Notes: a model not told the origin generated them from the sequence alone. A stretch of 13,450 nt of DNA from CAZDOD01 sp964506935 (GCA_964506935.1 CAZDOD010000071.1:1-13450); one strand, 5' to 3'; positions 7,120 through 13,450 are shown, numbered from the stretch's first letter. Translations and numbers: made by a program.

Positions 7120-8898
7120 TCAGACCTTACTTATAGCATCATCGGTACAAAGTGAACTGCAGACTCCGCATCCAATACATATCAAGGGGTCAATATATGC
7201 CCTGCCCTCTTTACCCTTGGCATTTTTCGCCTTGGGATCCCAACCGAGTGCGGGACACCCCAGCATTATACACGCCCTGCATCCTGTGCAGATATCGGCA
7301 TTAACCGAGTGAAGGCCCCAATTTTTACCCTTGGCTCCGGGGAGGAGCACACAGGGAGCCTTCGATATTATCACCGAGGTCTCCGGGGCGTTCAATTCTT
7401 CATCTATTGCGGCCCTTGTCTCTTCAAGGTTATAAGGATCTATCTCCCTTACCCTTTTGATCCCAAAGGAGTTGGCCAACATTTTAATGTTAACGGGAAT
7501 CGTCTTCTCACCCGAAATGGTCCTTCCAGTTCCGGGATTTTCCTGTGTACCGGTCATCGCAGTCGTCCTGTTATCCAGGATTATAATTGTGGAGGTCGAT
7601 AAATTATATGCGGCATCCATAAGCGGCGTGACCCCTGAGTGGAAGAATGTCGAATCGCCTATGACTGCACAGACCTTTCCATTATCGTCGTCTCCGAGTG
7701 CCTTATTCATTCCAATTGCGTGACCGATACTCGCTCCCATGCAGAGGCAGGTATCGATAGCCTTGAGGGGCGGAAGGAAGGCGAGCGTATAGCAACCGAT
7801 ATCTCCCGCCACAAATACCTTTTTTCTTGAAAGGGCATAAAAGACCCCCCTGTGCGGACATCCCGGACACATGTTTGGTGGACGCGGCGGGAGATCGGGG
7901 ATCGGGAAGTCAAGGGAAGACTCGCCTTTCGCCTGACCGAAAAAGGAATCTTCTACGATATCGGGATTCAGCTCCCCAAAAATCGGGATAAGATCCTTCC
8001 CTTTTACACTTATCCCCATTGCCTTTATCTGTTCTTCAATGAAGGGATCGAGTTCCTCTATTATAAAGAGCTCGTCCACCTCTTTCGAGAAATCTCTTAT
8101 GGTTTTTTCGGGGAGTGGATAAACCATCCCAAGCTTCAATATCGAAGCATCGGGAAATACCTCACGTGTGTATTGATATGATATTCCCGATGTGATTATT
8201 CCGATCTTTTTGTCCTTTAGCTCTATCCGGTTTTCACCAAACTTTTCTGAGTATTGTTTTAATTTATCTATCTTCTCTTCGACGACTACATGCCGCTTCC
8301 TCGCATTGTTTGGAAGCATTACAAGCCTTTCGGGCTCTTTTGAGATCCCGATCTTATCGCTTTTTTTTCGATTTGGTTCGGAGAGCTCTACGGGAGATTT
8401 TGAGTGAGAGATGCGGGTGGTTGTCCTCAAAAGCACAGGGGTATTGAACTCTTCCGAGATATCGAAAGCGATCTTGACAAAGTCCTTCGCCTCCTGGCTG
8501 TCGGACGGCTCGAGCATTGGGACTTTTGCGAATTTTGCGTAGTTTCTGTTATCCTGCTCGTTCTGGGAGCTGTGGAGCTCGGGGTCGTCGGCCGTGACCA
8601 AAACAAGTCCTCCACGGACGCCGGTATATGAGAGTGTAAACAGCGGATCGGCCGCAACATTCACGCCCACATGCTTCATAGAGACCAGGGTGCGCGCCCC
8701 GGCGTAACAGGCACCGATCCCCACCTCCAGGGCCACCTTCTCATTTGGTGACCATTCGGAGTAGACACCCTCATATTTACTCATCTCCTCCGTGATCTCT
8801 GTGGATGGTGTGCCGGGATATGCCGATGCAAAGACCACTCCGCACTCGTAGGCGCCCCTCGCTATCGCTTCATTTCCCGAAAGGAGACTTTTTCCCAT
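7120..8898 (-). CDS. iorA: Indolepyruvate:ferredoxin oxidoreductase, alpha subunit
   Basis: This is the large, thiamine diphosphate-containing subunit of IOR, an oxygen-sensitive cytoplasmic enzyme of anaerobes. Domain order in 592 residues: pyrimidine-binding domain near 1-170 (GNEAIARGAYECGV, AYPGTPSTE, EWSPNEKVALEVGIGA); a transketolase-C-like middle domain near 230-330; a TPP pyrophosphate domain from MCPGCPHR at 343-350, with the Mg/TPP motif GDS at 414-416 and the closing Asn in LDNRTTAMTG near 443; and a C-terminal bi-cluster ferredoxin domain. Cluster I cysteines are 537, 540, 543 and 548 (CX2CX2CX4CP), and cluster II are 574, 577, 580 and 584 (CX2CX2CX3C), so two [4Fe-4S] clusters are expected. 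The ATG has AGAGGA upstream, inside the end of the TPR gene, 4 nt from that gene's stop. No key residue is missing. Confidence 0.97.
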   Translation of the reverse strand: MGKSLLSGNEAIARGAYECGVVFASAYPGTPSTEITEEMSKYEGVYSEWSPNEKVALEVGIGACYAGARTLVSMKHVGVNVAADPLFTLSYTGVRGGLVLVTADDPELHSSQNEQDNRNYAKFAKVPMLEPSDSQEAKDFVKIAFDISEEFNTPVLLRTTTRISHSKSPVELSEPNRKKSDKIGISKEPERLVMLPNNARKRHVVVEEKIDKLKQYSEKFGENRIELKDKKIGIITSGISYQYTREVFPDASILKLGMVYPLPEKTIRDFSKEVDELFIIEELDPFIEEQIKAMGISVKGKDLIPIFGELNPDIVEDSFFGQAKGESSLDFPIPDLPPRPPNMCPGCPHRGVFYALSRKKVFVAGDIGCYTLAFLPPLKAIDTCLCMGASIGHAIGMNKALGDDDNGKVCAVIGDSTFFHSGVTPLMDAAYNLSTSTIIILDNRTTAMTGTQENPGTGRTISGEKTIPVNIKMLANSFGIKRVREIDPYNLEETRAAIDEELNAPETSVIISKAPCVLLPGAKGKNWGLHSVNADICTGCRACIMLGCPALGWDPKAKNAKGKEGRAYIDPLICIGCGVCSSLCTDDAISKV

Positions 8899-8902
8899 CT
8901 AT

Positions 8903-9583
8903 TTATTCCTCTGTCTTCTCCGGCTCTTTCTCTAACAGGTTTAAACCGGAAGAGTCGGGAAACAATCCCGATAGAACCTCAATATAATTTTTGGCCTCAA
9001 CTTCCTTACCAGCCATTTTTAGCGACCAGATAAGGTTGAGATAACTGTCCTCGTCATTGGAGTCCAATACTTTTAGAAACGACTCGGCGGCCTTGTCGTA
9101 TTCACCCATCTTCTCATAGGTGTATCCGAGATTTGTGGTTGCGATTTCACTCAAAGGCTTACCCAGCTTCTTTTCGGCCTTCTTATATGAAGAAGAGGCC
9201 TCTTCATACCTCTCAAGGTCGTAGAGGACATTTCCCCGATACAGGAATGCCAGATTACGGACATCTGATAAGGGGTATTTCTTTATGACGGTATCAAAAG
9301 AAACGAGCGAATTTTCAAGCTCATCTGTAAAACCTCTGCTCCCTTGATATGTGGTTATTCCTCTTTCGAATATGCCGGCCGCATCCTTTTTTCGATCAAA
9401 ATAGACGAATGACAATATCGAAAGGCATATAGCTAGGGCGATTATTACAGATATGGCTATATAGAAGATATTTAAATGTTCAGATATGTAAATATATATC
9501 TTGTTCCACGTCGAAATAAATTCATCGGGGTCTTTTAAAAATCTTTTTTTCGAGAGCTTCTTGATCCTCTTTTTTTTTGCCAA
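8903..9583 (-). CDS. Membrane-anchored tetratricopeptide-repeat protein (YfgM-like architecture)
   Basis: The N-terminus is very basic (about the first 18 residues, rich in Lys/Arg). It is followed by a single transmembrane helix near 39-62 and a soluble C-terminal domain of TPR-like helix pairs, clearest at 108-141 (YRGNVLYDLERYEEASSSYKKA) and 148-174 (TNLGYTYEKMGEYDKAAESFLKVL). This resembles YfgM-type ancillary proteins, in which the TPR part faces outward and helps envelope assembly or secretion; that role is inference. The start is TTG, strongly supported by AGGAGA at 9592-9597 with an eight-base spacer, and no ATG lies near the N-terminus. Codons 2-4 form a run of nine A, a possible slippage site. 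It lies 18 nt after the bactofilin gene and 4 nt before iorA, so it is probably cotranscribed with both. Confidence 0.85.
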   Translation of the reverse strand: MAKKKRIKKLSKKRFLKDPDEFISTWNKIYIYISEHLNIFYIAISVIIALAICLSILSFVYFDRKKDAAGIFERGITTYQGSRGFTDELENSLVSFDTVIKKYPLSDVRNLAFLYRGNVLYDLERYEEASSSYKKAEKKLGKPLSEIATTNLGYTYEKMGEYDKAAESFLKVLDSNDEDSYLNLIWSLKMAGKEVEAKNYIEVLSGLFPDSSGLNLLEKEPEKTEE

Positions 9584-9591
9584 CTATCTAT

Positions 9592-9597
9592 TCTCCT
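9592..9597 (-). promoter_or_regulatory. Shine-Dalgarno deciding the TTG start of the TPR gene
   Basis: AGGAGA on the minus strand lies eight bases before TTG 9583. It lies in the short gap after the bactofilin stop. Confidence 0.75.
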
Positions 9598-9601
9598 AGA
9601 T

Positions 9602-9982
9602 TCATGTTGATAATGTCGTCTTTACTTTATCTACGCCCTCCATTTGAACCTTGCCCTCGAAAAACGCACCGTCGGCCACTGCAAGATTCTTGCACACCAT
9701 ATCGGCGGTTACATATGCGCTGTCCATCAACTCGATCCTGTTTTCGGCATTGAGATTCCCTTCGACCTTCCCCTCAACTATAATATCATATGCCATGATC
9801 TTGCCCTTGATCTGGCCGCTCTGACCAACGAAGACCTTCGCCTTCACATCGATATCACCGCTGACCTCACCGTCAATCAGTATATCCTCCGAAGCCTTGA
9901 CATTGCCGGTTATTTTAGTTTCTTCCCCGATCCTGCAGTTCACATCCGAGCCTATATTGCTTTTTGAGACCTTCTTATCCAT
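9602..9982 (-). CDS. Bactofilin (polymer-forming cytoskeletal protein)
   Basis: Bactofilins assemble without nucleotides into filaments or sheets that scaffold cell-shape, stalk, chromosome-positioning or envelope enzymes. The 126-residue protein is a single bactofilin domain, about 16-116, flanked by short polar tails. The right-handed beta-helix shows as a six-residue-type periodicity of Gly and hydrophobic residues (KITGNVKASEDILIDGEV, SGDIDVKAKVFVGQSGQI, GKIMAYDIIVEGKVEGN). There is no transmembrane segment, so it is cytoplasmic or peripherally membrane-bound. The ATG is preceded by a GGGG-containing weak ribosome site and, further up, by a near-consensus promoter. It is the first gene of the downstream run. 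The neighbouring TPR membrane protein could be a partner or anchor; this is inferred from adjacency only. Confidence 0.92.
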   Translation of the reverse strand: MDKKVSKSNIGSDVNCRIGEETKITGNVKASEDILIDGEVSGDIDVKAKVFVGQSGQIKGKIMAYDIIVEGKVEGNLNAENRIELMDSAYVTADMVCKNLAVADGAFFEGKVQMEGVDKVKTTLST

Positions 9983-10145
9983 AAGCTACCCCAACCATAA
10001 ATGTTTTGTGTAAATAAACAAGTCACCCATATAGCAAAATATTTTATCTTTGTCAAGAATTAAAAAAGGATTTGATACACCTTTGAAATTTCTACGAGAT
10101 TAGCTATATTGAACAGTAAAGATGGAAAACTTTTATAATAAAATA
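9983..10145. other. 163-bp AT-rich intergenic region
   Basis: This gap separates the VanZ-like gene from the bactofilin gene. It contains the promoter at 10028-10056. I see no gene and no convincing intrinsic terminator for the upstream operon: a run of six T (minus strand, 10062-10067) has no stem before it. Confidence 0.6.
10028..10056 (-). promoter_or_regulatory. Sigma70-like promoter for the bactofilin-ior-paaK-liv run
   Basis: On the minus strand a perfect -35 TTGACA (10051-10056) is followed by a 17-bp spacer and TATATG (10028-10033, 4 of 6 matches to TATAAT). Transcription would start near 10021, leaving a leader of roughly 40 bases before the bactofilin ATG. No further obvious promoter or long gap is seen until beyond the left edge. 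Confidence 0.75.
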
Positions 10146-10502
10146 TTATAATCGTTTATAAGACCAGAAAGCACCAATTAATGAGCCTATGGTGTCGAAA
10201 AGGATGTCCAGAAGTTCAAAGTGTCTATTCGGGACAAATAATTGATGAATCTCATCTGAAATTCCATATAATGCACAAAGTGAAAAGGAAAGCCAAAAGA
10301 TTGTGCTATTCTTTATTTGGTTGGAACTTGCATTGAAAGAGGCATAAATGAGGGAAGATAATATTAGATACTCTATGAGGTGAAGGAATTTATCGAGACC
10401 CGGTGGGCCGGTATCGAGTTCATTTCCTTCGATCGATGATACCAAAAAGATCGTCAAAGCATAAGTTATTACAATCGTCCACAGAAAGATCTTTTTTGTC
10501 AT
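10146..10502 (-). CDS. VanZ-like family small membrane protein
   Basis: This 118-residue inner-membrane protein has about four hydrophobic segments (near 5-22, 42-57, 68-81 and 99-115). It shows the VanZ-family motif set: D-K-x-x-H-x-x-E-Y at 37-45, S-D-E-x-H-Q at 82-87, P-N-R at 91-93, and downstream aspartates at 99 and 103 before an I-G-S-L-I-G helix. The biochemical function of most VanZ-like proteins is unknown; in vanA gene clusters VanZ confers low-level teicoplanin resistance, but chromosomal relatives like this one should not be read as resistance genes. The frame extends to 10589, but that would overlap the nuclease gene by 58 nt and add a basic, non-family tail, so the ATG at 10502 is chosen despite a weak ribosome site. 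The gene follows the nuclease gene by 29 nt and probably ends that operon. Confidence 0.85.
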   Translation of the reverse strand: MTKKIFLWTIVITYALTIFLVSSIEGNELDTGPPGLDKFLHLIEYLILSSLIYASFNASSNQIKNSTIFWLSFSLCALYGISDEIHQLFVPNRHFELLDILFDTIGSLIGAFWSYKRL

Positions 10503-10531
10503 TTGAGAAAAACGGATTTCGATACGGCCCT

Positions 10532-11032
10532 TTACATTTTGTATTTGCCGAAATCTTCCGGATCGAGGTTTTCCAGTATTTCGGCCCATTTCTTCTTGGC
10601 TTCTTCGCTGTGTATATCATCAGTCTTGCTCAGATCGATCTTTCGGGACTTTTCTATAACCGACTCTTCCATTAATATCTTCGCCTTGGTCCTCAATGCT
10701 ATTGCAATGGCGTCGCTCGGCCTCGAATCGATCTGGTATTTTTGACCGTCACGTGTGAGGTAGATTGTGGCGTAATATGTATTATCCTTGAGGTCATTTA
10801 CAACTATCTGGTTGATCTTGACGTTGAGGTTTTCCATGACGTTTACAAAAAGATCATGTGTCATCGGGCGAGCAAACTTAATGTCCTCAAGTACCGTCGC
10901 TATAGCACTCGCCTCTAAAAGCCCAATCCATATCGGCACCGTGCTTTTTTCATCCATATCTCTTAATATTACTATGGGGACATTAGTGAAAGGGTCGATT
11001 GCCAGACCACTTACTTTCATTTCTTTAGTCAT
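10532..11032 (-). CDS. Bifunctional nuclease family protein (DUF151)
   Basis: This 166-residue cytoplasmic protein has the DUF151/BFN domain over about 5-130. Conserved stretches visible are PIWIG at 33-37, a helix EASAIATVLEDI, RPMTHDL at 55-61, and DSRPSDAIAIALR at 102-114. Members have been reported with DNase and RNase activity in plants, and many bacterial members are uncharacterised, so the name is a family label. The C-terminal 30 residues (KKKWAEILENLDPEDFGKYKM region) are charged and helical, as in many deltaproteobacterial homologues. The ATG has a strong AAGGAG with a six-base spacer (core at 11039-11043). It lies 19 nt after miaB, and this miaB-nuclease-VanZ order is one I recall from Desulfobacterota-type genomes. 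Confidence 0.92.
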   Translation of the reverse strand: MTKEMKVSGLAIDPFTNVPIVILRDMDEKSTVPIWIGLLEASAIATVLEDIKFARPMTHDLFVNVMENLNVKINQIVVNDLKDNTYYATIYLTRDGQKYQIDSRPSDAIAIALRTKAKILMEESVIEKSRKIDLSKTDDIHSEEAKKKWAEILENLDPEDFGKYKM

Positions 11033-11051
11033 TACTATCTCCTTATGGGAT

Positions 11052-12383
11052 TTAGTTAATTGCTTCTCCCCAAAGGGAATTTTTAAAGGCCCTTTTGATT
11101 CTCACGGGAACAAGGGACCCGACGCAATCCATCTCCCCGCAGAAATTTACGACCTTATTTTGTTCTGACCTCCCCGTTAGCTCCCGTGGATCCTTCAAGC
11201 TAGGACCCGTTGCCAGGACTTCTTCTATTACGTTTATGTTCTCGTTGTTTTTAATCCTTGTGTGTTCACGTTGAAGTTCCTGGAGAACAGAAAGCCTCCT
11301 TCTCTTTTCATCATCGGATACATCATCCGAAAAGGTCGAAGCCAAAGTCCCGGGCCTCGGTGAATACTTGAAAGAATATGCCCCGTCAAATAGAACACGC
11401 TCCATAACAGATAATGTCGCCTCGAAATCCGAAACATCTTCTCCCGGAAATCCCACTATAATATCGGTTGTTATACCAAGGCCGCTCCTCTTCGACCTCA
11501 ATGCGTCAACCTTATCAATATATTCATTGCTCGTGTATCTGCGATTCATGAGTTTGAGAACATTGTCTGATCCCGATTGTAGTGGCAGATGGATGTGCGG
11601 ACACAGCTTTTCTATCTCAGCAAAACATGAGATGAGTTCATCCGTCAAATCCTTGGGGTGTGAGGTCGTAAAACGTATCCTCTTGATACCATCAATTTCG
11701 GCGACCTCTCTTAGGACATCACAGAAACCCGCATTTTTTTCGACGTCGCGATAAGAATTTACGTTCTGTCCCAATAGTGTTACTTCGAGTACCCCACTAT
11801 CAGACAGAGATCGAACCTCATTTATTATATCATCTTTCGGTCTCGAAATCTCCCTGCCCCTGACGTAAGGGACGATACAGTACGAGCAAAAATTGTTGCA
11901 ACCCTGCATGATTGTGACGTAGGCTGTACAATGTCCGTTTGTCCTTGGGAAAGGGAGGATACCGGGATTCTCAAAAAACTCAGTTGCAACCAATCGGCCT
12001 CCGCTCTCTCTCATCTCATCGATGAGATCGGAGATACGATCGACATTGTGGGTACCGAAAACGAGGTCGACGAAAGGAAAGCGTTCGATTATCTCACCTC
12101 CCCTCTGCTGTGCAACACAGCCTGAGACGGCCAAGATGAGTTTTTCATTCTCGTCTTTTAGTTTCTTGTATCTTCCGATATCGCTGTATGTCTTCTCTTC
12201 TGGCTTCTCCCTGACGCTGCACGTATTGATGATTATTATATCGGCGTCTCTAGGGCTTTTTACCTCGTATATACCCTTTTTAGATAAGTGCCCCAAAATC
12301 CTCTCAGAGTCGTACTCGTTCATCTGACATCCAAATGTCCTGATGAAAACTCCGCCTCTATATCCGTCACGCTTAATGGCCAT
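11052..12383 (-). CDS. miaB: tRNA-2-methylthio-N6-dimethylallyladenosine synthase MiaB
   Basis: MiaB is a radical-SAM methylthiotransferase that adds a 2-methylthio group to i6A37 of tRNAs reading codons that begin with U. The 443 residues have the full family layout: an N-terminal UPF0004 domain whose three cluster cysteines are Cys19 (FGCQMNEYDSE), Cys55 (NTCSVREKPEEK) and Cys89 (SGCVAQQ); the radical-SAM motif CNNFCSYC at 162-169; the RGREISRP stretch after it; and a C-terminal TRAM domain from about 378. The NTCSVREKPEEK form and the R-G-R-E-x-S-R-P sequence favour MiaB over RimO or MtaB. The ATG lies 20 nt after the preceding small gene; its Shine-Dalgarno is weak, so a slightly different start is possible. 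Confidence 0.96.
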   Translation of the reverse strand: MAIKRDGYRGGVFIRTFGCQMNEYDSERILGHLSKKGIYEVKSPRDADIIIINTCSVREKPEEKTYSDIGRYKKLKDENEKLILAVSGCVAQQRGGEIIERFPFVDLVFGTHNVDRISDLIDEMRESGGRLVATEFFENPGILPFPRTNGHCTAYVTIMQGCNNFCSYCIVPYVRGREISRPKDDIINEVRSLSDSGVLEVTLLGQNVNSYRDVEKNAGFCDVLREVAEIDGIKRIRFTTSHPKDLTDELISCFAEIEKLCPHIHLPLQSGSDNVLKLMNRRYTSNEYIDKVDALRSKRSGLGITTDIIVGFPGEDVSDFEATLSVMERVLFDGAYSFKYSPRPGTLASTFSDDVSDDEKRRRLSVLQELQREHTRIKNNENINVIEEVLATGPSLKDPRELTGRSEQNKVVNFCGEMDCVGSLVPVRIKRAFKNSLWGEAIN

Positions 12384-12403
12384 TTCGCTTAAAAAGTCGC
12401 CGT

Positions 12404-12784
12404 CTATAGATTTTCGAGAATGTACTTGCTCAAGAGCGCAATATCATCCGATTCGCTGGTGTCCTCTCTGAGGTTTCCTATATACCCCATCTCGACCTCA
12501 TAAGCCCTGTCTCCAATAATGATCGAGTCATGGAATATGTCGGGATTCAGGTCCTTCAGATCCTCTTTGGTCTTGACTTTGCCCAGAAGTTTTTCTGAAT
12601 CGTCATTTCCGGATGTCAGTTTCTTAAACTTATATGCCGGACTAAGCTTGTAACTCACCTTATTTCCCGATATGATAGTTATGACATTATCTGTAAATGA
12701 TATCTTCCCCTCACTTACCCACATTTCCAGTTTGTCATGTGGTATATATATCGTTTTCTTGATATCGATTGCCAAATCGGGCAC
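12404..12784 (-). CDS. Conserved-looking hypothetical protein upstream of miaB
   Basis: I do not recognise this family with certainty. It is a 126-residue soluble protein without signal peptide, membrane segment or cysteine motif. It begins with a hydrophobic/charged stretch (IDIKKTIYIPHDKLEMWVSEG). The middle is strand-rich (KISFTDNVITIISGNKVSYK), followed by YKFKKLTSGND, a K-V-K-T-K-E-D-L linker and a strand pair IFHDSIIIGDRAYEVEMGYIG before an acidic tail. The beta-rich pattern could be a small binding or PilZ-like fold, but no diagnostic motif is present. The start is GTG (12784-12782): an in-frame TAG immediately precedes it, so no longer form is possible, and no ATG lies before the W-V-S-E-G region. 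A strong promoter stands upstream, and miaB follows after 20 nt, so it heads the miaB operon. Confidence 0.78.
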   Translation of the reverse strand: MPDLAIDIKKTIYIPHDKLEMWVSEGKISFTDNVITIISGNKVSYKLSPAYKFKKLTSGNDDSEKLLGKVKTKEDLKDLNPDIFHDSIIIGDRAYEVEMGYIGNLREDTSESDDIALLSKYILENL

Positions 12785-12856
12785 CTACATCTATGTCCCT
12801 ATATCTACGTTCCAAAATTTACATCCCTGAATCCGGAAAAATAAACCGGTCTTTGC

Positions 12857-12884
12857 ATTATATCATAGTGTCAATACTTATCAA
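12857..12884 (-). promoter_or_regulatory. Sigma70-like promoter for the hypothetical-miaB-nuclease-vanZ operon
   Basis: On the minus strand TTGATA (12879-12884, 5 of 6 matches) is followed by a 16-bp spacer and a perfect TATAAT (12857-12862). Transcription would begin near 12850, leaving a leader of about 65 bases before the GTG at 12784. The -35 lies inside the last codons of the RND gene. Confidence 0.7.
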
Positions 12885-13450
12885 GGGGAAAACTCCCCCA
12901 TCCGCGAAATCTTGGGCGGAAGATCAAGAGGATAACAGGGAGTACCAGGAGGTCGCCAACAAGCGCGCTGAACATCGTAAACGCTGTTAGAATTCCGAAA
13001 TATATCGTAGGGATGAAGCTCGCAAAGACAAGTGTGATAAAACCGCTCCCCACAACGAGGGTCGTAAAAATGATGGGCCTTCCGGTGTGTTTCATCGTTT
13101 TTCTAATCGCCGTTTCCGCATCGTTTCCCTCTCCGATCTCCCTGAAGTATCGAACCATGAAATGCACCGTGTCGTCTACGGCAATTCCGATCGCAACGCT
13201 CGCTATCATGGTCGTGGAAGAGTCAAGGTTGATACCCATCCATCCCATAAGGCCGAGTGTGAGCAAAATCGGTATAATATTCGGAATCATGCTCAAAAAT
13301 CCGAGATAGATCGACCTGAATACAATTGACATTATGATAAAAATTGTAATCAGGGCAAGAATTATGCTTTCTATTTGGCCTTTTACGAGTGATTCCGTGA
13401 GATTTGCATATAGGACGGTTGTACCAGTGACCCTGACATCCAGATCTGAT
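12871..13450 (-). CDS. RND-family (MMPL/HAE3-like) exporter, C-terminal part, 5' end beyond window
   Basis: The frame is open to the right edge, giving 192 readable residues; an internal Met at 13332 is not the start. The visible part begins in a periplasmic domain end (DVRVTGTTVLYANLTESLV) and continues through a membrane block: helices near 26-44, 48-66, 76-94, 130-148 and 155-177. The diagnostic motif is GIAVDDTVHFMVRYFRE at 88-104, whose paired aspartates in the fourth helix of a half-unit are the proton-relay residues of RND transporters. The AVDDT-H-F form is that of the HAE3/MMPL-like 'predicted exporter' group, which exports lipids, hopanoids or unknown hydrophobic compounds. The end LLVLPVILLIFRPR is typical of the C-terminus. 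The cargo cannot be read from this fragment. Confidence 0.9.
   Translation of the reverse strand, partial: SDLDVRVTGTTVLYANLTESLVKGQIESIILALITIFIIMSIVFRSIYLGFLSMIPNIIPILLTLGLMGWMGINLDSSTTMIASVAIGIAVDDTVHFMVRYFREIGEGNDAETAIRKTMKHTGRPIIFTTLVVGSGFITLVFASFIPTIYFGILTAFTMFSALVGDLLVLPVILLIFRPRFRGWGSFPLDKY

Noticed and set aside
10062..10067. Run of six T (minus strand) as the terminator of the miaB-vanZ operon
   Set aside because: There is no inverted repeat ahead of it; transcription may simply continue into the bactofilin operon.
10146..10502. VanZ-like protein as an antibiotic-resistance gene
   Set aside because: The family is widespread in chromosomes in non-resistance contexts; no van genes are nearby.
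10503..10589. N-terminal extension of the VanZ-like protein to an ATG at 10589
   Set aside because: It would overlap the nuclease gene by 58 nt and add a basic tail not seen in the family; the ATG at 10502 precedes the first membrane helix.
12833..12849. CCGG...CCGG in the leader before the 126-aa gene as a hairpin or terminator
   Set aside because: Only four self-complementary base pairs with mismatched flanks; too weak to call.
12857..12874. TTGACA (12869-12874) close to TATAAT (12857-12862) read as a promoter pair
   Set aside because: The spacing is only 6 bp, far too short; the TTGATA at 12879-12884 gives a 16-bp spacer with the same -10.
1..13450. CRISPR, toxin-antitoxin, phage or transposon content
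   Set aside because: No repeat-spacer pattern, integrase, transposase or small paired genes were seen on either strand; gene order and spacing look like core chromosomal operons.

Overview
All genes seen in this window lie on the minus strand, so the biological order runs from right (13450) to left (1). Coding density is very high: no gap between genes exceeds about 165 bases, and I saw no tRNA, rRNA, insertion sequence or CRISPR array. The gene content is an RND exporter of the AVDD type, a miaB - bifunctional nuclease - VanZ run, a bactofilin, and an IOR/PaaK/ACT/Liv cluster. This suggests an anaerobic bacterium of the deltaproteobacterial (Desulfobacterota-like) type. That placement is inferred from remembered gene neighbourhoods and protein style, not from a marker gene. 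Start codons are often TTG or GTG, but most are backed by a good Shine-Dalgarno sequence.

Right part (13450-10146): the 3' end of an RND-family exporter; then a strong sigma70-like promoter (12857-12884) overlapping that gene's end; then a probable operon of a 126-aa protein of unknown function, the tRNA methylthiotransferase MiaB, a DUF151 bifunctional nuclease and a small VanZ-like membrane protein.

Left part (10056-1): a near-consensus promoter (TTGACA - 17 bp - TATATG) in a 163-bp AT-rich gap precedes an unbroken run of eleven co-oriented genes: bactofilin, a membrane-anchored TPR protein, iorA, iorB, paaK, a double-ACT-domain protein, livK, livH, livM, livG, livF, and the first 40 codons of a second PaaK-like ligase cut by the window edge. 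Gaps are 3-24 nt or short overlaps, except for an 83-nt livK-livH gap holding a perfect 11-bp inverted repeat and a tandem 10-bp repeat.

How the genes fit together (inference): the ABC importer brings in an acid or amino acid. IorAB interconverts aryl-pyruvates and aryl-acetyl-CoA using ferredoxin. The two PaaK-type ligases turn free aryl-acetic acids into their CoA esters. The ACT protein is a likely amino-acid sensor for this metabolism. The set could run as aromatic amino acid breakdown, or in reverse as aryl-acid salvage for aromatic amino acid synthesis. Because of the neighbours, the 'branched-chain amino acid' transporter may in fact carry aromatic compounds. The most unusual point is the placement of a cytoskeletal bactofilin and a TPR membrane protein at the head of this metabolic transcription unit.
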